Source of the DNA: Burkholderia cenocepacia
GTDB lineage: Bacteria > Pseudomonadota > Gammaproteobacteria > Burkholderiales > Burkholderiaceae
DNA: 64,000 bases
Direction: 5' to 3'
Assembly (NCBI RefSeq): GCF_900446215.1
Contig: NZ_UAQZ01000007.1
Coordinates: 248,001 to 312,000 of the forward strand
The notes under the pieces are model-generated. The model made no database searches. It saw nothing but the letters and a program-made list of their open reading frames with translations, and had not been told where the DNA came from. Both the position numbers and the translations under genes were made by a program. Below, one piece after another: positions 17,239-25,781 of this stretch (position 1 is the stretch's first letter; the number at the start of each line of letters is the position of its first letter).

Positions 17239-18342
17239 ATGCTGACCGATCCAGCAAAGTATGGCGATGCCCGCGGCGCGACGCCCGACCGGCTGCGCAC
17301 GGCCGCGTGGTTGCAGTACCTGATCGACCATCTCGACACGGCGGTTTGCGCGATGGCGGCAACCGGCGTGGGCGATGCGACCGTCGCCGCTTCGCACGCG
17401 ATCCGTGCGGGCGCAGGCGCGAACCTCTCCCGCGAAGCGACTGCGGTTTTTCATCGGCTCGTCCCGTGGATCGCGGCGGACGGCGGCGGTTGTGCATGCG
17501 ACCCGACCGATCCGCCCGGCGCGTGCTCGCATGTGCCTTCGGTCCAGCAACTCGCCGAGGCCGAGCGTTGCTGCCCCGGCTCGCGCGCCGTATTCGACAC
17601 CGCGCACGGCGTGATCGATGCATGCACGTTCGACGATCCCGACGTCGGCTGGGCCGCGCTTGAACGGATTGCCGATGGTGTCGAATGCGCAGGCCGCGAC
17701 TCGGGCGCGCGCATCGCGGCTCGACATGACGGGCGGTGCGAGACGCCGCCTGCAAAGAACCTGAGAGACAGGCTGGCCGCTATCGCGGCAACACCGACTC
17801 GTCCCGGCGCGGTCATCGATGCGACCGTGTTGCGCGTATGCGGCCCGCGCGACGACGCGGCGCGCGTCGACGAGATGGCCGCACTCGCGATGTTCGCGGC
17901 CGAACTCGCCGCGGGCAACGGCGTTTCCATTCAGGCGTACGGCGGTCGGCACAACTTCGTCGCGCAAGCGATCAGAACGCATCGCACCGATCTCGCGTCG
18001 AAGGACGGGCTGCTTGCTGCACTTGCCGTGTGCCGGCTCGATCGACTCGTTGGCGCCGGCAGCTTCTGGGCCTGCTACCTGCTGGCGGGCATCGTGATCG
18101 CCGCGCCGGGCACGGTTCGGGAAATCGGCCACCGGTTTTGGGGCGACACATGGCAAACGTGGCTCGACCACGTGCTCGCATGGCCGGCGGTCAGCCGCTT
18201 CGGGGTGAAGGAAGATGTCGCATTCGACCGCTTGCGTGACGCGATGAGCCTGACGTCGCGCAGGAACCCGATCGTCCGCGCCAAGCGGATGCGGGGTGTT
18301 TCGGCAGCCCGGCCACGCAGCGCAAACGAGAAGGCGCAATGA
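17239..18342 (+). CDS. Uncharacterised protein, 367 aa
   Basis: I recognise no family. The protein is soluble with no signal peptide. It is unusually rich in cysteine for a cytoplasmic protein, with clusters such as GGCACDP, GACSH and ERCCPG between residues 85 and 115 that could bind a metal or cofactor. The C-terminal third has two hydrophobic helical stretches (LDRLVGAGSFWACYLLAGI and a Trp-rich segment GDTWQTWLDHVLAW). It stands alone between the PraB-like operon and the convergent betIBA operon. Base composition matches the neighbours. Confidence 0.6.
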   Translation: MLTDPAKYGDARGATPDRLRTAAWLQYLIDHLDTAVCAMAATGVGDATVAASHAIRAGAGANLSREATAVFHRLVPWIAADGGGCACDPTDPPGACSHVPSVQQLAEAERCCPGSRAVFDTAHGVIDACTFDDPDVGWAALERIADGVECAGRDSGARIAARHDGRCETPPAKNLRDRLAAIAATPTRPGAVIDATVLRVCGPRDDAARVDEMAALAMFAAELAAGNGVSIQAYGGRHNFVAQAIRTHRTDLASKDGLLAALAVCRLDRLVGAGSFWACYLLAGIVIAAPGTVREIGHRFWGDTWQTWLDHVLAWPAVSRFGVKEDVAFDRLRDAMSLTSRRNPIVRAKRMRGVSAARPRSANEKAQ

Positions 18343-18345
18343 AAT

Positions 18346-18375
18346 GCGGCTCGCGGCGAGAACGCCGCGAGCCGC
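18346..18375. terminator. Perfect 13-bp hairpin between convergent genes
   Basis: A 13-bp perfect stem (18346-18358 and 18363-18375) closes a four-base loop. It lies between the stop of the uncharacterised gene and the stop of betA, which converge. It lacks a long T-run in either direction, so it may be a weak bidirectional terminator or a transcript-stabilising hairpin. Confidence 0.5.
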
Positions 18376-18415
18376 GCGGGTGGTATCGCGGCGCCCGGGC
18401 AGGCGCCTGCCTGCA

Positions 18416-20116
18416 TCAGACCGTCTCGGGTTGCCGCACGGCCTTCGCGACATTCCTCGCCGGTGCGCCGTTCGCGACGAAGTACGGCACGTCGACCCGC
18501 GCGAGCGGCGTGCGGCCGCGGATCTTGTCGGCGATCTTCTCGGCGATCATGATCGTCGGCGCGTTCAGGTTGCCGGTCGTGATGATCGGCATGATCGACG
18601 CGTCGACGACGCGCAGCCCGTCGAGCCCGTGCACGCGGCCTTCTTCATCGACCACCGCCATGTCGTCGTAACCCATCTTGCACGAGCACGACGGATGGAA
18701 TGCGGTTTCGGCGCGGGCGCGCACGAATGCGTCGAGTTCCTTGTCGGTCTTGCAGTCGGCGCCCGGATTCAGCTCGCGGCCGCGATAGCGGTCGAGCGCA
18801 GGCTGTCGCATGATCTCGCGCGTCGCGCGGATCGCATCGCGGAACTCGCGCCAGTCGAGCGCTTCGGCCATGTAGTTGAACAGGATGCTCGGATGGTCGT
18901 TCGGATCGCGCGAGCGCAGCTTCACGCGGCCGCGGCTCGGCGAACGCATCGAGCCGACGTGCGCCTGGAAACCGTGCATCTCGATCGCGTTCGAGCCGTT
19001 GTAGTTGATCGCCACCGGCAGGAAGTGGTACTGGATGTTGGGCCACGGATCGTCGTCGCGCGTGCGGATGAAGCCGCCCGCCTCGAAGTGGTTGCTCGCG
19101 CCGAGGCCCGTGCCGTTCAGCATCCATTCGAGGCCGATCTTCGGCTGGTTCCACCACTTGAGCGCCGGGTACAGCGAGACGGGCTCCTTGCACTCGTACT
19201 GGATGTACATCTCCAGGTGGTCCTGCAGGTTCTGGCCGACGCCGGGCAGGTCGAGCACGACGGGAATGTCGAGTGCCTTCAGCCATGCGCCGGGGCCGAC
19301 GCCCGAGCGCTGCAGCAGTTGCGGCGATGCGATCGCGCCGCTGCACACGAGCACTTCGCGACGCGCATGCGCGGTCGCGCGCTCGCTGCCGCGCAGGTAG
19401 GTGACGCCCGACGCGCGCTTGCCGTCGAACAGGATGCGGTCGGCGAGCGCGTGCGTGACGATCTCGAGGTTCGGCCGCGCCTTCGCCTGGTCGAGGTAGC
19501 CGCGCGCGGTGCTCGCGCGGCGGCCCTTCGGCGTGACGGTGCGGTCCATCGGTCCGAAGCCTTCCTGCTGGTAACCGTTCAGGTCGTCGGTGCGCGGATA
19601 GCCGGCCTGCACGCCCGCGTCGACCATCGCTTCGAACAGCGGGTTCACGCCCGGCTTGCTGGTCGTGACCGACACGGGGCCGCTGCCGCCGTGATAGTCG
19701 TTCGGGCCGACGTCGCGCGTCTCGGCTTTCTTGAAGTACGGCAGGCAGTCGAGATACGTCCAGTTCTCGAGGCCCTTGTGCGTCGACCAGTTGTCGTAGT
19801 CGAGCGCATTGCCGCGGATGTAGCACATCCCGTTGATCAGCGACGAGCCGCCGAGCCCCTTGCCGCGGCCGCATTCCATCCGGCGGTTGTCCATGTGCGG
19901 CTCGGGATCGGTCTCGTACGCCCAGTTGTAGCGGCGGCCCTGCAGCGGATAGGCGAGGGCGGCAGGCATCTGCGTGCGGAAGTCGAAGCGGTAGTCGGGG
20001 CCGCCCGCTTCGAGCAGCAGCACCGTGACGTCCGGATCTTCCGTCAGGCGCGTTGCGAGCACGTTGCCCGCGGAACCCGCGCCGCAGATGATGTAGTCGT
20101 ATTCGCGTGTCGTCAT
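18416..20116 (-). CDS. betA: Choline dehydrogenase BetA
   Basis: This 566-aa FAD-dependent GMC oxidoreductase oxidises choline to betaine aldehyde, feeding electrons to the respiratory chain. The N-terminal dinucleotide-binding motif reads [13 protein letters not shown], and the GMC signature [16 protein letters not shown] follows near residue 95. The C-terminal active-site histidine is His474 in [14 protein letters not shown], a BetA-specific motif. Length is normal for BetA. AAGGAGA precedes the ATG at 20116. It is the last gene of betI-betB-betA, starting 16 bp after betB. Confidence 0.95.
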
Positions 20117-20132
20117 GACGGATCTCCTTGTC

Positions 20133-21602
20133 TTAAAACACCGGGTTGTAGCGGCCGAGCTCGACCTGCACCGACTTGATGCGAGTGTAGTGCTCGAGCG
20201 TCGTGATGCCGTTCTCGCGCCCGACACCGGATTGCTTGTATCCGCCAACCGGCATTTCGGCCGGCGACTCGCCCCACGTGTTGATCCAGCAGATGCCGGC
20301 TTCGAGGCGATGGATCGTGCGGTGCGCGCGCGACAGGTTCTCGGTCACGACCCCGGCCGCGAGCCCGTAGTGCGTGTCGTTCGCACGTGCGATCACTTCG
20401 TCCTCCGATTCGAAATCGAGGATGCTCATTACCGGCCCGAAGATTTCCTCGCGCACGATCTTCATGTCGTCGCGGCAATCGCCGAACACGGTCGGCGCGA
20501 CGTACTGGCCGCTGCCGAAATGGCCGTCGGTCAGGCGCGTGCCGCCCGCGAGCAGCTTCGCGCCTTCGGCCTTGCCGCTTTCGATGAAGCCGAGCACCTT
20601 GTCGAGCTGCGCGGCCGACACGAGCGGGCCGAAGTTGGTGTCGGCATCGGTCGGCTTGCCGACGCGGATGCGTTTCACGCGTTCGAGCACCTTCTGCGTG
20701 AAGGCGTCCTTGACCGAGCGGTGCATGAACACGCGCGTGCCGTTCGTGCAGACCTGGCCCGAGCTGAAGAAGTTGGCGGTCACCGCGATGTCCGCCGCGC
20801 GATCGAGGTCCGCATCGTCGAACACGATCAGCGGCGACTTGCCGCCGAGCTCCATCGTCACTTCCTTCAGCGACGACGCGCCGGCCAGCGACATCACTTT
20901 CTTGCCGGTTTCGACGCCGCCGGTGAACGACACCTTCGCGATGTCCGGATGGCCGGTGAGCAGCGCGCCGACCGAGCCGTCGCCCTGCACGACGTTGAAC
21001 ACGCCGGCCGGCACGCCGGCTTCCGTATAGATTTCCGCGAGCTTCAGCGCGGTCAGCGGCGTGACTTCGCTCGGCTTGAACACCATCGCGTTGCCGGCCG
21101 CGAGCGCGGGCGCCGTCTTCCAGCAGGCGATCTGGATCGGGTAGTTCCACGCGCCGATGCCCGCGCACACGCCGAGCGGCTCGCGGCGCGTATAGACGAA
21201 CGACTCGGCGCGCAGCGGCACCTGCAGCCCTTCGATCGCGGTCGCGAGGCCCGCGTAGTACTCGATCACGTCCGCGCCGGTGACGATGTCGACCGCGAGC
21301 GTCTCGCCGATCGGCTTGCCGGTGTCGCGCGTTTCGATGGCCGCGAGTTCGTCGTTGCGTTCGCGCAGCAGGTCGACCGCGCGGCGCAGGATGCGCGAGC
21401 GCTGCATCGCGGTCATCGCGGCCCATTCGCGCTGGCCTTCCTGGGCGGACGCGACCGCGCGGTCGACGTCGGCCGCGCTCGCCTGCTGCACCTGTGCGAG
21501 CAGTTCGCCGGTGGCGGGATCGAAGGTGTCGAAAGTCTTGCCGCTGGTGGCGTCGACGTAACCGCCGCCGATGTAGAGGCGCTGCAAACCGTATACGGAC
21601 AT
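20133..21602 (-). CDS. betB: Betaine aldehyde dehydrogenase BetB
   Basis: This 489-aa NAD(P)-dependent aldehyde dehydrogenase converts betaine aldehyde to glycine betaine. The general base Glu251 lies in MELGGKSP, and the catalytic Cys285 in GQVCTNGTR, a sequence characteristic of BetB. The cofactor-binding segment [13 protein letters not shown] and the C-terminal [20 protein letters not shown] also match. Full length. It is the middle gene of the operon, 32 bp after betI, and makes the osmoprotectant that the gbc/dgc cluster at 43-52 kb can then degrade. Confidence 0.96.
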
Positions 21603-21634
21603 GAGGATCTCCTTGAGGGCGACTGCGTGACGCG

Positions 21635-22219
21635 TCAGTCGGACGCGAGCAGCAGGTCGATGTAATCGTGGGCGAGCTTCAACGCGGCTCGGGTGTCGAT
21701 CGGGCCGCCGGCGAGTGCGCCGCGCAGCCACAGGCCGTCGATCAGCGCGGCGAGGCCGCTGGCGGCTTCGCGCGCTTTCGTCCGCGGCAATGCTTTCGCG
21801 AACTCGGCGCACAGGTTCGAATGAAGGCGCCGCGTGTTCACGTGCTGCAGGCGCTTGAGCATCGGGTCGTGCATGCTCTGCGACCAGAATGCGAGCCACG
21901 TCTTCATCACCGGCGCGCTGACCTGCGTGTCGTCGAAGTTCGCGGCGACGACCGCGCGCAACCGCGAACGCGGGTCCTTGCGTGCGGCGACGCGGCGACG
22001 CGTGGTGGCCGACCACAGGTCGCGCAGCACGTGTCGCATCGTCGCTTCGAGCAGGCCGTCCTTGTCGCCGAAGTAATGGCTGACGATGCCCGTCGAGATG
22101 TTCGCGCGTTGCGCGACCGATGCGAGCGTCGTGCCGGGCAGGCCCGCTTCGTCGATCGAGCGCAGCGTGGCGTCGATCAACTGTGCGCGGCGTATCTCCC
22201 GCATTCCGACTTTCGGCAT
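21635..22219 (-). CDS. betI: TetR-type choline-responsive repressor BetI
   Basis: This 194-aa regulator has a TetR-type [28 protein letters not shown] lies at residues 31-56 (recognition helix around [10 protein letters not shown]), which is the BetI-specific version. The remaining helical region binds ligand and dimerises. BetI normally represses betIBA and is released by choline. It is first in the operon, and a matching palindrome lies upstream at 22276-22294. Confidence 0.94.
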   Translation of the reverse strand: MPKVGMREIRRAQLIDATLRSIDEAGLPGTTLASVAQRANISTGIVSHYFGDKDGLLEATMRHVLRDLWSATTRRRVAARKDPRSRLRAVVAANFDDTQVSAPVMKTWLAFWSQSMHDPMLKRLQHVNTRRLHSNLCAEFAKALPRTKAREAASGLAALIDGLWLRGALAGGPIDTRAALKLAHDYIDLLLASD

Positions 22220-22275
22220 CGCGACTCCCTTCGCCCGGGCGGGCCGTCCATGGAAGTCGAGAGCTTATCGGTTTT

Positions 22276-22294
22276 TTATTGATCGTTCAATCAA
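22276..22294. promoter_or_regulatory. Probable BetI operator
   Basis: The sequence TTATTGATCGTTCAATCAA (19 bp) contains the near-palindrome ATTGATCGTTCAAT. It sits 57 bp upstream of betI and resembles BetI boxes, which carry ATTGA and TCAAT half-sites around a short centre. Confidence 0.65.
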
Positions 22295-22565
22295 CAAAAA
22301 ATCGGGGCCGAACGAGGTGCGGTGTTCTAAACGAGGCACGGTCGTTCGTCGCGAGCGTCATGTGCAGGTGCGGAAAAACGCCTTGAAAGAACGTTAATTA
22401 AGTTTGAATCTGTTTAAAACGGTTCATGAAAAAATGACGCAATGCGATGGACCGTTTCCCCACCTGTTTCTATTACAAATCGAAAGAGTGTCGAAATCTG
22501 CAACATTATTCATGATGTGAAATTGTCAAATCGGATTGTGAAGATGCGCGGTTTTCTAAAAACCG

Positions 22566-22585
22566 TTTCAATCGGTCGATTGAAA
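22566..22585. promoter_or_regulatory. 20-bp palindrome upstream of rhlA
   Basis: TTTCAATCG-GT-CGATTGAAA is a perfect 9-bp inverted repeat with a 2-bp centre, the architecture of a dimeric repressor site. It lies about 355 bp from rhlA and 345 bp from betI and directly follows another small inverted repeat. The protein that binds is unknown. Confidence 0.5.
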
Positions 22586-22940
22586 TGATGTAATTGATTG
22601 AAAACAATGCGTATTTACGGATTTGTGAATGCCGGCGTGGACTGCTCGCAAACGATTGCGTTCGTTCTTTTTGGGATTCCGCATACCATAGAAATTGATG
22701 AAAAAATTTGAATCCGGTGTATTTCCGGGCCGAGTAGAGGGATTTTTGGAATGACTTGAGTCAGTAATATCGACCGTATTAGTATGGCGCCGCACTACGA
22801 GGAATGAATGGCGCCGCCGGTCATTGCCGCGGTGCGTCGGCAATGGCCGCGCGGACGGATCGCGCGCCCGGCCGGCGCCAGCCATTGCGCACCTGCAGCA
22901 TGCCGCGACGTCGAGACGCCGCATCCACCGGAGAACGACG

Positions 22941-23843
22941 ATGCCGACCGAAAAACACGTGGTCCCGCTGCCGAATGGTCTGAAGGTCTACGTCGAACGG
23001 AACGTGTTCGACCCGGCGTTCGACACGGCGATGCTCGTCAACGGCGCGCTCGCGACGACCGCGTCGTTCGGCCAGACCGTCCAGTATCTCGGCGAGCGGA
23101 TGAACACGATCTGCTTCGACCTGCCGTATGCGGGGCAGTCGCGCCAGCACAATCCCGGCTGCTTCATCCTGACCAAGGACGACGAAGCCGCGATCCTCCA
23201 GTACCTGGTCGAGCACTTCGCGCCGTCGTTCCTCGTGTCGGTGTCGTGGGGCGGCGTCGCGTCGCTGTTCGCGCTCGCGCGCGGCTGCCCGAGCGTGCGG
23301 CGCGCGGCGATCTGTTCGTTCTCGCCGTTCCTGAACGACGCGATGGTCGACTACGTGACGCGCGCCCGCGACCACATCGCGGCCGGCGAGAACCTGAAGG
23401 CCGCGCAGTTGCTGAACGACACCGTCGGCCGTTATCTGCCGCGCATCATGAAGCTGTACAACTACCGGTATCTGACGCGCCTGCCGCGCGACGAGCAGGA
23501 CCAGGTCGCGTTCCACGTCGACCAGATCCTGTCGCTGCAGCCCGAGCGCTATTTCAGCGAATTCGCGAACATCGGCTGCGAGCTGCTGTTCCTGAACGGC
23601 GAGCGCGACGAATACACGACGCCGGCCGACGTGCGGCAACTCGGCGCGCACGTGGCGCGCGCGCGGTTCGCGACGGTGCCGGACGCCGGCCACTTCCTCG
23701 ACATCGAAGGCCGTGCGCAGCGCGAATACACCCGTGCCGCGTTGCTCGATTTCTTCTGTGGCGAAGCGTCCGTCGCGGCCGGCATCGCACGTGCGACCGC
23801 GCCGGCGTGCATACCCGCACCGATGCACGCGCTGTCGTCGTGA
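22941..23843 (+). CDS. rhlA: RhlA, 3-(3-hydroxyalkanoyloxy)alkanoate synthase
   Basis: This 300-aa alpha/beta hydrolase-fold enzyme joins two beta-hydroxyacyl units to make the lipid half of rhamnolipids. The catalytic residues are Ser102 (VSVSWGG), Asp223 (NGERDEYT) and His251 (PDAGHFLD). These are the same positions reported for the Pseudomonas aeruginosa enzyme. MLVNGALATTASFGQT and CFDLPYAGQSRQ are typical RhlA segments. It begins the operon that continues to 31383; GGAGAACGACG precedes the ATG. The C-terminal 30 residues are a low-complexity Ala/Pro extension. Confidence 0.92.
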   Translation: MPTEKHVVPLPNGLKVYVERNVFDPAFDTAMLVNGALATTASFGQTVQYLGERMNTICFDLPYAGQSRQHNPGCFILTKDDEAAILQYLVEHFAPSFLVSVSWGGVASLFALARGCPSVRRAAICSFSPFLNDAMVDYVTRARDHIAAGENLKAAQLLNDTVGRYLPRIMKLYNYRYLTRLPRDEQDQVAFHVDQILSLQPERYFSEFANIGCELLFLNGERDEYTTPADVRQLGAHVARARFATVPDAGHFLDIEGRAQREYTRAALLDFFCGEASVAAGIARATAPACIPAPMHALSS

Positions 23844-23910
23844 CGCCATCCGCCGCGCATCGCGTTCGTCCCGCGTATCCGAATTCCCATCCCAACGAGG
23901 CAGGCCAGCC

Positions 23911-24480
23911 GTGAATATCGTTCAGACCATCGCCATCGTCGTTCCGTGGGCCGCGTGGCTCGCGTACTGGATCGCCACGTCGCAGGGAGTCAAGACGACC
24001 GTGCGCAAGGAGGCGTCGCGCTCGCGCACGCTGCAGTCGATTCCGCTGATCGTCGGCGGCGCGCTGATCATCCTGCCCGATCCGTCGTGGCAGGCGCTCG
24101 TGCCCGACTGGCAGCGCTTCGGGCTGCAGGCGCAGTGCGGGCTCGCGGTGCTGGTGGCCGGCCTGCTGTTTTCGGTGTGGGCGCGGCTGCATCTCGGCAC
24201 GAACTGGAGCGTGTCGGTCACGCTGAAGGAAAACCACGAACTCGTGCGCACGGGGCCGTATGCGCTCGTGCGTCATCCGATCTACACCGGCTGCCTGATC
24301 GCGCTGGTCGGCGCCGCGCTGATCGGCGGCGAATGGCGCGGTGCGATCGGCGTGCTGCTCGTGTTCGCGTCGCTCGCGTACAAGGTGCGCGTCGAGGAGA
24401 GCTGGCTGACCGGATATTTCGGGCCGGCGTATACGCAGTACCGCCGCGAGGTCGCGGCGCTGATCCCCGGCTTCTACTGA
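23911..24480 (+). CDS. ICMT-family membrane methyltransferase inside the rhl operon
   Basis: This 189-aa protein has about four or five hydrophobic helices and the signature of isoprenylcysteine carboxyl methyltransferases/phospholipid methyltransferases: LVRTGPYALVRHPIYTG (residues 111-127), then EESWLTGYFGPAYTQY (163-178). Relatives use S-adenosylmethionine to methylate carboxyl groups or lipid head groups in the membrane. GTG at 23911 is chosen as start because the protein-like sequence and first helix begin there and GAGG lies upstream. It lies between rhlA and rhlB, so methyl-esterification of the free carboxyl of the lipid or rhamnolipid is a reasonable guess, not shown by sequence. Confidence 0.8.
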   Translation: MNIVQTIAIVVPWAAWLAYWIATSQGVKTTVRKEASRSRTLQSIPLIVGGALIILPDPSWQALVPDWQRFGLQAQCGLAVLVAGLLFSVWARLHLGTNWSVSVTLKENHELVRTGPYALVRHPIYTGCLIALVGAALIGGEWRGAIGVLLVFASLAYKVRVEESWLTGYFGPAYTQYRREVAALIPGFY

Positions 24481-24497
24481 CACCCGCGAGGCGCGCG

Positions 24498-25781
24498 ATG
24501 GCGAAGATGATCGTGACCGCGATCGGCTCGGCGGGCGACGTGCATCCGCTGCTCGGCGTCGCGCGCACGCTCGCCGCGCGCGGTCACGACGTCGTGTTCT
24601 GCACGCATGCGCCGTTCGAGGCGGCCGTGCGCCGCTGCGGGTTCGCGTTCGTGCCGGTCGGCACCGCGGCGGAATACGACGCGGCGATGGCGAACCCCGC
24701 GCTGTGGGATCCGCGCACGTCGTTCCGCACGCTGTGGCAGGTGATCGCGCCGACGTTGCGCCCGCATTACGATGCGCTGCGCGCGCTGACCGATGCCGAC
24801 ACGGTGCTGGTCGGCACGCTGTGGGCGTTCTCCGCGCGCTTCATGCAGGAACTGCACGGCACGCCGTACGTGTCGGTGCAGGTGTCGCCGTCGACACTGC
24901 TGTCCGCGCATGCGCCGCCCACTCACCCGCGCCTGACGATTCCCGCGCGCTGGCCGCTGCCGGTGAAATCGGCGCTGATGACGCTGATCGAGCGGCAGGT
25001 GCTCGACCGCGTGTGCGGCCCCGCGCTCGACGCGGTACGCCGCGAGCTCGGGCTGCCACCCGCGCGGCGCGTGCTCGGCCGCTGGCTGCATTCGACCGAC
25101 GGCGTGCTGTGCCTGTTCCCCGGCTGGTTCGCGCCGCCGCAGCCCGACTGGCCGTCGAATCATCTGCAAAGCGGTTTTCCGTTGTTCAACGATATCGCGA
25201 CACCCGACGATGATGTGGCACTCGATGCGTTTCTCGCGGCCGGCGAAGCCCCGGTCGTGTTCACGGCCGGGTCGACGCTCGTCGATCATGCGGCGTATGC
25301 GCGTGCGGTGGCGGACGCGCTGCGCGCGACCGGCGCGCGCGGCATCCTGCTGACGCCGCACGATGCGGCGCCCGGCGGCGACCGGCTGCTCGTGCGCCGC
25401 TTCGTGCCGATGCGCACGTTGCTGCCGCGTTGCCGCGCGCTCGTGCATCACGGCGGGATCGGCACGGCGGCGCTCGCGTGCGAAGCCGGCATCGTGCAGG
25501 TCGTCACGCCGTTCGCGCACGATCAGTTCGACAACGCGCAGCGCGTCGTCGCAAACGGCTGCGGCGTGCGGGTCGACGGCCCGCTCGACGGCGCGCGGCT
25601 CGGCGCGGCGCTCGCGCGCGTACTCGACGAACCCGCGTTCGCGGTGCATGCGGAACGTACGCGCGCGCTGCTCGCGGCCGCGCCGGACGGCTGCGACGCG
25701 GCCGCCGGTTTCATCGAACGGTTCGTGCCCAGGCGCGGGCGCCTGGCCGCGCGGGCCGATGTCGCGGTGGCCGGCGCATGA
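24498..25781 (+). CDS. rhlB: RhlB, rhamnosyltransferase 1 (mono-rhamnolipid)
   Basis: This 427-aa GT1-type, GT-B-fold glycosyltransferase transfers rhamnose from dTDP-L-rhamnose to the RhlA product. The N-terminal acceptor domain begins with IVTAIGSAGDVHPLLGVA. The C-terminal nucleotide-sugar domain contains FTAGSTLVDH and the donor-binding HHGGIGTAALACEAG (His317-His318). It ends with ATGA shared with the next gene (4-bp overlap), so translation of the downstream MFS pump is coupled. Confidence 0.92.
   Translation: MAKMIVTAIGSAGDVHPLLGVARTLAARGHDVVFCTHAPFEAAVRRCGFAFVPVGTAAEYDAAMANPALWDPRTSFRTLWQVIAPTLRPHYDALRALTDADTVLVGTLWAFSARFMQELHGTPYVSVQVSPSTLLSAHAPPTHPRLTIPARWPLPVKSALMTLIERQVLDRVCGPALDAVRRELGLPPARRVLGRWLHSTDGVLCLFPGWFAPPQPDWPSNHLQSGFPLFNDIATPDDDVALDAFLAAGEAPVVFTAGSTLVDHAAYARAVADALRATGARGILLTPHDAAPGGDRLLVRRFVPMRTLLPRCRALVHHGGIGTAALACEAGIVQVVTPFAHDQFDNAQRVVANGCGVRVDGPLDGARLGAALARVLDEPAFAVHAERTRALLAAAPDGCDAAAGFIERFVPRRGRLAARADVAVAGA

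Larger units (their letters stand above)
22220..22940. other. AT-rich 720-bp region between betI and rhlA
   Basis: This is the most A+T-rich stretch of the window and holds the divergent promoters of betIBA and the rhamnolipid operon. Besides the BetI box it contains two palindromes: CGGTTTT/AAAACCG (22549-22565) and a 20-bp one at 22566-22585. A weak promoter (TTGAGT at 22756, TAGTAT at 22780, 18-bp spacer) lies about 155 bp before rhlA. An open frame on the minus strand (22568-22924) is not protein-like. No clear lux/cep box was found; CTGTTTCTATTACAAAT near 22465 is only a poor match. Confidence 0.6.

Noticed and set aside
22440..22480. A lux/cep-type quorum-sensing box upstream of rhlA
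   Set aside because: CTGTTTCTATTACAAAT departs too far from the known consensus and has wrong spacing of half-sites.
22568..22924. A 118-codon minus-strand frame in the betI-rhlA spacer
   Set aside because: Composition and lack of any motif, plus an AT-rich regulatory context, argue against a gene.
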